From Lolium rigidum (taxonomy: Eukaryota > Streptophyta > Magnoliopsida > Poales > Poaceae), in the NCBI RefSeq assembly GCF_022539505.1, contig NC_061510.1, forward strand, positions 393,310,249 to 393,374,248: DNA of 64,000 nt. Reading direction: 5' to 3'. A model generated the notes under the pieces. It did not search any database and had not been told where the DNA came from. It worked only from the letters and a program-made list of their open reading frames with translations. How positions within the stretch are numbered: position 1 is the first letter of the stretch; each line of letters starts with the position of its first letter. Both the position numbers and the translations under genes were made by a program. This document shows, in pieces, positions 45,501-55,392 of the stretch.

Positions 45501-45765
45501 ATCTAGGTTTTGGCTCACAAAGGGGATTCTGTTAGCTTCGCATGAGATTAACAGGGCAGGGCTCTCGGAAGAACGAGGACCGAGGCACATCGAATTTGCG
45601 AGAGAAGGATGTGGCAGAAGAATGTCTGAAACCTAAATTAGTGGCGGAGCGAGGCATTAATTCAGGTGTTTGCATTAATCCCGTGTCAAAGTCAAACGGC
45701 GAGAGGAGGTTGAGGATTACCTTCAGTCCGGAAACCGTGGTATCGGTGTTAGCTGATTCCGCCAT
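42556..45765 (-). pseudogene. Plant mobile domain (PMD) protein with C-terminal coiled coil, five exons, antisense inside LTR element
   Basis: Minus-strand exons: A 45765-44204, B 44130-43861, C 43778-43530, D 43456-43295, E 43224-42556. All four introns have GT-AG ends and are phase 0, giving about 970 codons. Exon A has the PMD (aminotransferase-like) signature: HYATWETIGIADAL, then MTPTLLDVAMITGLDI, then WGAYLNRYMKTKGPVTEREH and YEPLAK-like text. B-D encode a Ser/Pro/Lys-rich linker with basic clusters. E is a heptad-rich coiled coil (ELETLHKELEDLEERVRVTK) ending at a TAG. PMD proteins occur in plant nuclear silencing factors and in many transposons. Exon A contains two frame changes, near 45580 and in an A6 run near 45160, so this copy is disabled or carries sequencing indels. 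The start at 45765 (MAESANTDTTVSG) is tentative. Confidence 0.7.
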
Positions 45766-46259
45766 GAGATTCGTTGAAGAAATTGGAAGCCGCGCGGTCG
45801 AGATCTGTGTAGGGGGTGGTGGATTGGAACTGCTCAGGCGGCGATTTGGGGATCTGACTCTGTCTTTGCAGATGGAGGTCGCGGGTTACCGTTTGGGAGG
45901 ATGGCTAGCTCAACGTTACCCGGTGTGTTTATGAGAGAGGTCGATGCGGCGCCATCGGTTTCCTTTTTCAAAAAAAGATCGTGTGATTTCAGCTATCGGC
46001 AAAACAGCTGGCTGGGAACGCTTCTTCAGTATTAAGAGAGGGTTTTTAATAAAGAGCCGATTGCTCAAGGAGAGCCGATTGTTTGCATACCACTGATGCC
46101 ATGTTACTAATCTTCGCTGCTTTCATTATCGGCATCATGGCTCCTCACTGCAAAATATGAAGAGACAAGAGATACTGCAACGGTGATGCCACGACATGAC
46201 CCGACGAGAGAAGAGCATGATGATTTTGGAAATGATATTTCCAAAACCAGGGGGGCATG
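45766..46259. other. Upstream region of the antisense PMD gene
   Basis: About 490 bp between the PMD start and the 3' LTR. It would hold the antisense gene's promoter unless the 3' LTR supplies one. Direct repeats of GAGCCGATT (46053 and 46073) are seen, matching the GAGCCGAT arm of a stem-loop in the LTRs. No convincing TATA box was found. Confidence 0.4.
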
Positions 46260-47436
46260 TGTTATCACCAGAATTTGACCACGTCAGAGGTGGGCCGCGA
46301 TCAGGATGGTCTGAAGATATATATATATATGGAGGAATACGTGGATCGGCCTTTTATACCAAGTTGGGCTTAATTGCCCGTGTATCTGTAACATATTAGA
46401 TCGTATTTTAGTTTAGAGATAGAATCTTACTCGTGCACGGTTTAGTGCACGCCCTCATTAGAAAGTCCCCTGGACTATAAATATGTACCTAGGGTTTATG
46501 GAATAAACAACAACTCACGTTCAACTCCAAAACAAACCAATCTCGGCGCATCGCCAACTCCTTCGTCTCGAGGGTTTCTATCAGGTAAGCGACATGCTGC
46601 CTAGATCGCATCTTGCGATCTAGGCAGCACAAGCCCCACGTTGTTCCATGCGTTGCTCGTATCGAAGCGTTTTTGATGGCGAGCAACGTAGTTATCATTA
46701 GATGTGTTAGGGTTAGCATTGTTCTTCGTTTAAGCATGCTTACGTAGTGCAACCCTTGCATATCTAGCCGCCCTCACGCCTATCTCGGGTGTGGGGGCGG
46801 CACCCGCTTGATCATTATTTAGTAGATCTGATCCGTTACGATTGCTCCTTGTTCTACAAGGATTAGTTTAATATCTGCAATAGTTAGGCCTTACAAAGGG
46901 GGAGGATCCAGATGGCACGTAGGGTGGCGTTCGCAAGTCCTAAACGGGATGTTCCTAGGATCAACTTCATGTTGGTTTTTTGGCCTTGTTTAGGATCGGC
47001 TTACGAGCACCGTGCGTGGCCGCAAGGCCCAACCTAGAGTAGGATGATCCGATTATGCGGTGAAAACCCTAAATCGTCGTAGATCTCATTAGCTTCATCT
47101 TGATCAAGCAGGACCACCAAGTATTCGTGCACCCCGTACGGATCATGGGTGGATCGGCTCTTTGAGCCGATTCACGAGATAACCCGAGAGCCGATCGAGG
47201 CTCGTATTTAACGTTTACATGTATGCCCTGCAGAAACTAAGCGAGGCATCCTCATCACCTTCCTGACCGGGTATAGGTCAGGTGGCACGCCCTTGCACTT
47301 CGCATCGCCGCGTGTGACCAGAAGAGCATTGCGGGCCGTCGCTCGGAGGGGTCTCAGCCAGCCGCAGCTCTAGGCTCTTCCCGGCTCTACGGTGTTGACA
47401 AGGCCGCTGCCCGCCGGTGGGTTTTGGCAGTCAACA
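46260..47436 (+). repeat. 3' LTR (1,177 bp)
   Basis: Matches the 5' LTR, including the 15-bp stem-loop (46596-46628). Differences include two extra bases in the TA run, a one-base deletion in the second stem (CTCGTATCG versus CTCGTCATCG) and a few substitutions. Confidence 0.85.
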
Positions 47437-47499
47437 GTATGTATGATCAGCTATTATGATAACTAATGTTTGTGTTCATCTTAATTTGCATTTCCATCC

Positions 47500-50490
47500 T
47501 CCACTATTCCAAGGCGGCAGGGGATCAAAATAAAAATAGGAAATAGCCAGAAATTAATTAGGGTCAAAAATAAATCTATCAAAGGAAACCTTTATTGTTC
47601 ATAGAGGATGACATGTGGGACCGACCTGCCAGCTGCGTCGTCATGGTTTCAAAGGGGCAGGGGATCAAAAGAAAAAGGCAAATAGCCAGAAATTAGGGGT
47701 AAAAAATAAATCCAACAAAGGAAACTTTTATTGTTCATAGAGGATGACATGCGGGACCCATGAGCCACCAAACTTCCTCAACGTTTCAAAGTCGGCATGA
47801 GATTGAAAGAAAAAGGCAAGTGACCAAATATCAGGAGCCAAAAATAATCCAAGAAAAGAAATTTTATTGTACATAGAGGATGACATGCGGGTCCCATTTT
47901 GCAGCAGCGGTCTCAACGTTTCCAAGGCGGCACAGGACCAAAAGAAAAATGAAGTAGCCAGAAATCAGGGGGTGAAAAAAATCCAAGAAAAGCAAGATTT
48001 CAATTGGGCTGCATCTGGACATCTGGGCCTTCGAACTATCCTGCTGGGGCTTTTGACTCGTACAATTTCAGCCCACTCCAAAACAGGAAAGTTCGGATTT
48101 TTCTAAAAAACAGGAAAGTCCTATGCTTCGCAAAAACACAAAACAAGGAGATTCAACATATAAGTTTGTTTATGTAAAAATAAAGATTTAATTTATCCGT
48201 TTGCAATAGCTCAGAGCGCAATACACTGTTTATTGTCCGCAAAATAATCAAGATATCACATGTTTCTTGTACGGGAGGCCGACATCGGGGACCCATGAGC
48301 CGACGAGCGTCGTCAACGTTTTAAAGGCGGCAGGGGATGGAAAGAAAAAATAAACCAAAAATCTGTTGGTAAAAAATCCAAGAAAAGAAACATTTTCGTT
48401 CTGAGAGGATGACATGCGGGACCCATGAGGCAGCAGCATCCTCGGCGTTTATTGTTCATAGAGGTTGACATGTGGGACCCGTGAGCCAGCGGCGTCCTGA
48501 ACGTTTTAAAGGCTGCAGGAGATCGAAAGAAAAAATAAGCCAAAAATCGTTTGCTCAACAAAATCCATGAAAAGAAACATTTACCGTTCTGAGAGGATGA
48601 CATGCGGGACCCATGAGGCAGCAGCATCCTCAACGATTCCAAGGCGGCAGGGGATCAAAGGAAAAAAAGGAAATATCCCGAAATTAATTAGGGGTTCAAA
48701 ATAAATCCATCAAAGGAAACTTTTATTGTTCACAGAGGATGACATGCGGGACCGACCTGCCAACAGTGTCCTCATCGTTTCAAAGGGGGCAGGAGATCAA
48801 AAGAAAAAGGCAAATAGCCTGAAATTAGGGGTCAAAAATAACTCCAAGAAAGGAAACTTTTATTGTTCGTAGAGGATGACATGCGGGACCCATGAGCCAG
48901 CAGCTTACTCAACGTTTCAAAGGCGGCATGAGATCGAAAGAAAAAGGCAAGTGACAAAATATCGGGAGCCAAAGATAATCCAAGAAAAAAACTTTATTGT
49001 ACATAGAGGATGACATGCGGGTCCCAATTAGCAGCCAGCGGTCTCAACGTTTCAAATGCGGCTTGAGATCAAAAGAAAAAGAAAGTTGATTGTACATAGA
49101 GGATGACATGCGGGTCCCATGAGTCAGCGAGCTTACTCAACGTTTCCAAGGCGGCAGGGGATCAAAATAAAAAGGAAATAGCCAAAAATCAGAGGGTGAA
49201 AAAAAACCCAAGAAAATAAACTTTTATAGCACATAGAGGATGACATGCGGGTCCCATGAGCCAGCAGGGTCCTCAACGTTTCAAACGTGGCATGGGATCG
49301 AAAGAAAAAGGCAAGTGACCAAATATCAGGAGCCAAAAATAATTCAAGAAAAGAAACTTGATTGTACATAGAGGATGACATGCGGGTCCCATTTAGCAGC
49401 AGCGGTATCACCGTTTGAGAAGCGGCAGGGGATCGAAAGAAAAAGGAAAGTGACCAAATATGAGGTGCCAAAAAAATCCAAGAAACAAGTCAAAACAAAT
49501 CCAAGAAACGAATGTTTTATAGTACATAGAGGATGACATGCGGGTCCCATGAGCCTGCAGGTTCCTCAACGTTTCAAACGTGGCATGAGATCGAAAGAAA
49601 AGGCAAGTGACCAAATATCAGGAGCCAAAAATAATTCAAGAAAAGAAACTTGATTGTACATAGAGGATGACATGCGGGTCCCATTTAGCAGCAGCGGTAT
49701 CACCGTTTGAGAGGCTGCACGGGATCGAAAGAAAAAGGCAAGTGACCAAATATGAGGTTCCAAAAAAAATCCTAGAAAAGAAAGTTTTATAGTACATAGA
49801 GGATGACAAAGTGGGTCCCATTTAGCGACAGCGGTCTCACCGTTTGAGAGGCGGCAGGGGATCGAAAGAAAAAGGTAAGTGACCAAATATGAGGTGCCAA
49901 AAAAATCCAAGAAAAGAAAGTTTTATAGTACATAGAGGATGACATGCGGGTCCCATTTAGCAGCAGCGGTATCACCGTTTGAGAGGCGGCAGGGGATCGA
50001 AAGAAAAAGGCAAGTGACCAAATATGAGGTGCCAAAAAAACTCCAAGAAAAGAAAGTTTTTTAGTACATAGAGGATGACATGCGGGTCCCATTTAGCAGC
50101 AGCGGTCTCACCGTTTGAGAGGCGGCAGGGGATCGAAAGAAAAAGGTAAGTGACCAAATATGAGGTTCCAAAAAAAATCCAAGAAAAGAAAGTTTTATAG
50201 TACATAGAGGATGACATGCGGGTCCCATTTAGCAGCAGCGGTATCACCGTTTGAGAGGCGGCAGGGATCGAAAGAAAAAGGCAAGTGACCAAATTTGAGG
50301 TGCCAAAAAAACTCCAAGAAAAGAAAGTTGATTGCTCATAGATGATGACATGCGGGTCCCAATTAGCAGCAGACGGTCTCAACGTTTCCAAGGCGGCAAG
50401 GGATCAAAAGAAAAAGGAAGTAGCCAGTAAATCAAGGGGTCAAAAAAATCCAAGAATAGAAAGAATTTTGGTTCATAGAGGATGACATGC
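47500..50490. repeat. Tandem subterminal repeat array of CACTA 2
   Basis: About 20 copies of a 130-145-bp unit are recognised by GAGGATGACATGCGGG(T/A)CCC. Their starts fall near 47604, 47740, 47876, 48408, 48593, 48738, 48877, 49008, 49238, 49373, 49527, 49666, 49800, 49934, 50077, 50208, 50337 and 50478, with a few short steps (55 and 89 bp). Each unit also has CAACGTTT or CACCGTTTGA, GGCGGCAGGGGATC(A/G)AAAG and AATCCAAGAAAAG. Copies near 49.4-50.3 kb are most alike, those at the left more diverged. The many similar minus-strand frames here come from the repeat and are not genes. Confidence 0.85.
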
Positions 50491-50835
50491 GGGACCCATG
50501 ATCCTGCATCGTAAACGGCTCGATCGGAGAGCGTTGAACAAGATGGCGCGATCGAGAAAAAAACAATGCCAGAGAGGCTGCCATCTGGGCCCTACATCCC
50601 TCGGCGGTGCGGATTTGCGTTGACTCGGCCGGCGAACCCGAGAATTCGAGATGCACCACGTCCCGGGACACCATACGCCACGTTTTGGCCGTTTTCGTCG
50701 GGCTAGGTGGCCTCAAAAACGAGAAAAAAACGTTTCGACATGCACAACGGAGAGACCAAAAATCGTCGGCCATGGTGCACCAGCAACCACGGCGCGACTT
50801 CAACTTCGTCGTCCATGGCAACTTTTCGTGTAGTG
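50490..50835. other. Terminal non-repeat part of CACTA 2
   Basis: GC-rich 345 bp from the last repeat to the terminus. Short open frames here are continuous with neither repeat nor LTR and show no domain. Confidence 0.45.
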
Positions 50836-52232
50836 TATGTGGAGGAGGAGAGGCTAGGGGTTGGGGAGAGGGGGGGTCTTGGGCGCCAGCCTCAGGGGTG
50901 CGGCCAAGTTTGGCTTAAGGTGGCCGGCCCCCCTCCCCTTGCTCCTCATTATATAGGTGGAAATCCCCAAGTGTTGGTATCCAAGTCTTCGAATAAGACC
51001 CGAAACCAAAACCTACCAAAGGTACGAAACCTACCCAAGGTGGGAGTCCTACTCAAGGTGGGACTCCCACCCTTCCTTGGAGGGGGTTGGCCGGCCACCA
51101 AGGTGGAGCCCACCTGGGACTCCTCCCCCTTAGGGTTTGGCCGGCCATGCAAGGTGGAGTCCCTCCGGGACTCCACTTTCCATGGTGATTTCTTCCGGAC
51201 TTTTTTAGAACCTTCTAGAACTTTCCATAAATGCACCGGATCATTTCCAAACTTGGAAAGTGACTTCCTATATATGAATCTTATTCTCCGGACCATTCCG
51301 GAACTCCTCGTGATGTCCTGGATCCCATCCGAGACTCCGAACAAAACTTCGAACTCCATTCCATATTCCATATCTACTTAAACGACATCAAACCTTAAGT
51401 GTGTCACCCTACGGTTCGCGAACTATGCAGACATGGTTGAGACTTCTCTCCGACCAATAACCAATAGCGGGATATGGAGATCCATAATGGATCCCACATA
51501 TTCAACGATGACTTAGTGATCGATTGAACCATTTACATACGATACCGATTCCCTTTGTCACGCGATATTTTACTTGTCCGAGGTTTGATCATCGGTATCT
51601 CTATACCTCGTTCAACCTCGTCTCCGACAAGTACTCTTTACTCGTACCGTGATATGTCATCTCTTATGAACCATTCATATGCTTGCAAGCTAATTAGATG
51701 ACATTCCACCGAGAGGGCCCGCAGTATATCTATCCGTCATCGGGATGGACAAATCCCACTGTTGATCCATATGCCTCAACTCATACTTTCCGAATACCTA
51801 ATCCCACCTTTATAACCACCCATTTACGCAGTGGCGTTTGATGTAATCAAAGTACCCTTCCGGCATAAGTGATTTACATGACCTCATGGTCGAAGGACTA
51901 GGTAACTATGTATCGAAAGCTTATAGCAAATGAACTTAATGACGTGATCTTATGCTACGCTTAATTGGGTGTGTCCATTACATCATTCACATAATGACAT
52001 AACCTTGTTATTAATAACATCCAATGTTCATGATCACGAAACCATGATCATCTATTAATCAACAAGCTAGTTATACAAGAAGCTTACTAGGGACTCCTTG
52101 TTGTTTACATAACACACATGTATCAATGTTTCGGTTAATACAATTATAGCATGGTATGGAAACATTATCATAAACACAAAGATATATTATAATAATCATT
52201 TTATTATTGCCTCTTGGGCATATCTCCAACAA
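50836..52232 (-). mobile_element. Copia-type LTR, inverted, broken by CACTA 2
   Basis: The reverse complement starts TGTTGGAGATATGCCCAAG at 52232 and follows the plus-oriented LTR at 55393 to about its position CCTCCACAT, where CACTA 2 interrupts (50835). At 52233 it abuts copia coding sequence of the opposite orientation with no polypurine tract between. It is therefore the 5' end of an independent minus-strand insertion or a rearrangement, not the 5' LTR of the copia copy to its right. Confidence 0.75.
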
Positions 52233-55200
52233 TAGATGTCTATCTTACTGGTTCTCGTACTAGTGCCTGGGTATTTGATACTGGTTCGGTTGCTCACATT
52301 TGTAACTCGAAACAGGAACTACGGAACAAACGAAGCCTAGCGAGGGATGAAGTGACGATGCGCGTTGGAAATGGATCCAAGGTCGATGTGATCACTGTCG
52401 GCACGCTCCCTCTACATCTACCTTCGGGATTAGTTTTAAACCTCAATAATTGTTATTTGGTGCCTGCGTTGAGCATGAACATTATATCTGGATCTTGTTT
52501 AATGCAAGACGGTTATTCATTTAAGTCTGAGAATAATGGTTGTTCTATTTTTATGAATAATATCTTTTATGGTCATGCGCCTGAGATGAATGGTTTATTC
52601 CTGTTAAGTCTCGATAGTAGTGATACACATGTTCATAACATTGATGCTAAGCGAATTAAATTGAATGATAATTCTACTTATATGTGGCACTGTCGTCTTG
52701 GTCATATTGGAGTGAAACGCATGAAGAAAGTCCATTCCGATGGACTACTTGAGTCACTTGACTTTGAGTCACTTGATAGATGCGAAGCATGTCTAATGGT
52801 AAAAATGACTAAGACTCCATTCTCTGGTATAATGGAGCGAGCTACTGACTTATTGGAAATCATACATTCCGATGTGTGCGGACCAATGAGTGTAGCATCG
52901 CGCGGTGGTTATCGTTATGTTCTAACTTTCACAGATGATCTGAGTAGATATGGGTATATCTATTTCATGAAGCATAAATCCGAAACTTTCCAGAAGTTTA
53001 AGGAATTCCAAAGTGAAGTAGAAAATCAACGTAACAAGAAGATCAAGTTTCTGCGTTCTGATCGCGGAGGCGAATATCTGAGTTATGAGTTTAGCATGCA
53101 TTTAAAGAAATGCGGAATACTTTCACAGTTGACACCGCCGGAACACCACAGCCGCAATGGTGTGTCCGAACGTCGTAATCGAACTCTCTTAGATATGGTT
53201 CGTTCTATGATGTCTCTTACTGATTTGCCATTATCGTTTTGGGGTTATGCATTAGAGACAGCTGCATTCATTTTAAATAGGGCACCATCTAAATCCGTTG
53301 CAACGACGCCGTATGAATTGTGGTTTAATAAGAAACCTAAGCTGTCGTTCCTTAAAGTTTGGGGTTGCGAAGCCTATGTAAAAAAGTTACAACCGGACAA
53401 GCTAGAATCCAAAGCGGAGAAATGCGTCTTCATAGGATACCCTAAGGAAACTATTGGGTATACTTTCTATCACAAATCCGAAGGCAAAATCTTTGTTGCT
53501 AAGAACGGAACCTTTCTTGAGAAAGAGTTTCTCACTAAAGAAGTGATCTGGAAGAAAAGTAGAACTCGACGAGGTTACTGAACCTTCTCTCGTTGATCGG
53601 AGTAGCGCAGTACCGGAAGATGTTCATGTGCCGCCTGCACCGATAACAGAGGAAGCTAATGATAATGACCATGAAACTTCGAGCGAGGTAGCTACTGAAC
53701 CTCGCAGATCGACAAGGGAACGTACCACTCCAGATTGGTATGATCCTTGTCTAAATGTCATGATTGTGGACAACAATGATGAAGACCCTGCGACGTATGA
53801 AGAAGCGATTATGAGCCCAGATTCCAACAAATGGCAAGAAGCCATGAAATACGAAATGGGGTCCATGTATGATAACAAAGTGTGGACTTTGGTAGACTTA
53901 CCTGATAGCCGCAAGGCTGTCGAGAATAAATGGATCTTCAAGAGAAAAACAGATGCTGATGGTAATCTTACTGCCTATAAAGCTCGACTTGTCGCAAAGG
54001 GTTTTCGACAAATTCAAGGCGTTGACTACGATGAGACCTTCTCACCTGTAGCAAAGCTAAAGTCTGTGAGGATTTTGTTAGCAATAGCTGCATTTTTCGA
54101 TTATGAGATTTGGCAGATGGATGTCAAAACGACGTTCCTTAATGGTGACATTGAGGAAGAGTTGTATATGGTACAACCCAAAGGTTTTGTCGATCCTAAA
54201 AATGCTGACAAGGTATGCAAACTTCAGCGTTTCATTTATGGACTGAAGCAAGCATCCAGGAGTTGGAACCGACGCTTTGATAAGGTGATCAAAGACTTCG
54301 GGTTTATACAAGTGTCATGGAGAGGCCTCGTATTTACAAGAAAGTGAGTGGGAGCTCGTAGCATTCCTGATATTATATGTAGATGACATATTATTGATTG
54401 GGAATGATATAGAACTATTAAGCAGTGTAAAAGGTTATTTGAATAAGTGTTTTTCAATGGAGGACCTTGGTGAAGCAGCGTACATTTTAGGCATCAAGAT
54501 TTATAGAGATAGATCAAGACGCCTAATAGGGCTTTCACAGAGCACATACCTGGACAAGATTCTAAAAAAGTTTAGAATGGATGAAAGTAAGAAAGGGTTC
54601 TTACCGATGTTGCCAGTTAAGGTCTTGAGTAAGACTCAAGGTCCAGCTACGGCAGAAGAAAGAGAGAGGATGAATCAGATCCCCTATGCCTCGGCAGTAG
54701 GCTCTATCATGTATGCCATGCTGTGTACTAGACCGGATATAGAACATGTTGTTAGTTTGACTAGCAGATATCAAAGTGATCCAGGAATGGAACACTGGAC
54801 AACGGTCAAGAATATGCTGAAGTACTTGAAAAGAACTAAGGATATGTTTCTTTGTTATGGAGGTGACCAAGAGCTCGTTGTAACCAGTTACACCGACGCA
54901 AGTTGGAACACTGATCCTGATTACTCTAAGTCTCGGTCTGGGTACGTGTTTATATTGAATGGTGCTGCAGTAAGCTGGTGCAGCTCCAAGCAGTGCACGG
55001 TGGGGAAGTCTTCAACAGAATTGGAATACATAGCGGCTTCGGAGGCTTCATCGGAAGCGGTATGGATGTAGAGGTTCATTGTTGAGCTTGGTGTGGTTCC
55101 TAGTGCATTGGACCCACTAGTCATTTATTGTGACAACATGGATGCCATCGCTAATGTACAAGAACCAAGGTCACACAAGAAGCTGAAGCATATCAAGCTG

Positions 55201-55392
55201 CGCTTTCATTTGATTCGCGAGTACATCAAAGATGGAGAAGTAAAGATTTGCAAAGTACACACTGATCTGAATGTGGCAGATCCGTTGACAAAAGCTCTCC
55301 CTAGGGCAAAGCATGACCAACACCAGAATGCCATGGGTGTTAGGTACCTTACAATGAAACCTAGATTATTGACTCTAGTGCAAGTGGGAGAC
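52233..55392 (+). pseudogene. Copia pol (protease, integrase, RT, RNase H), disabled
   Basis: Protease active site DTGS at 52277-52288 (WVFDTGSVAHIC). Integrase zinc finger HCRLGH...CEACLMVK (about 52690-52800), then core HSDVCGP, TFTDDLSRY and RSDRGGEY. Reverse transcriptase EAMKYEMGSM, WIFKRKTDADG, KARLVAKGFRQ and YVDD at 54376-54387. RNase H-like SYTDASWNTD, SSTELEYIAASEA and DNMDAIA. Defects: a frame change near 53570 between integrase and RT, disruption near 54315-54350, and a TAG at 55069-55071 where a sense codon is expected. Gag and the N-terminus of protease are missing. Each active-site motif is otherwise conserved, so the decay is moderate. Confidence 0.85.

Larger units (their letters stand above)
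41020..47436 (+). mobile_element. Complete non-autonomous LTR retrotransposon carrying an antisense PMD gene
   Basis: LTRs 41020-42195 and 46260-47436 have TG...CA ends and are nearly identical (about 14 differences by eye). A perfect 5-bp duplication, GTATG, flanks the element (41015-41019 and 47437-47441). A primer-site-like TGGCACGCCCGGTGGGAC starts five nt after the 5' LTR, and a purine tract (AGGGGGG) precedes the 3' LTR, giving plus orientation. The 4.06-kb interior has no gag, protease, integrase or reverse transcriptase. Instead it holds a five-exon gene on the minus strand. It must have used proteins of another element to move. The LTR similarity points to a recent insertion. Confidence 0.85.
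40971..50835. mobile_element. CACTA transposon 2, right part with subterminal repeats
   Basis: The right terminus GGCAACTTTTCGTGTAGTG ends at 50835; its reverse complement CACTACACGAAAAG is a CACTA-type end. The sequence to the left is about 3 kb of tandem repeats. It is inserted in an inverted copia LTR, whose text resumes at 50836 (adjacent triplet TAT). The left end is not in the window and may be in the gap. The LTR element 41020-47436 is nested in it (target duplication GTATG). Confidence 0.6.

Noticed and set aside
48248..50391. Series of similar minus-strand ORFs (GTRMSSSMY-type repeats) that look like a repeated protein family
   Set aside because: They are produced by the 130-145-bp DNA repeat read through in one frame. 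Stops and frames vary with unit length and no domain is present.
47500..50490. Regularly spaced repeats resembling a CRISPR array
   Set aside because: Whole 130-145-bp units are repeated rather than short repeats with unique spacers, and the DNA is plant nuclear sequence next to a CACTA terminus.
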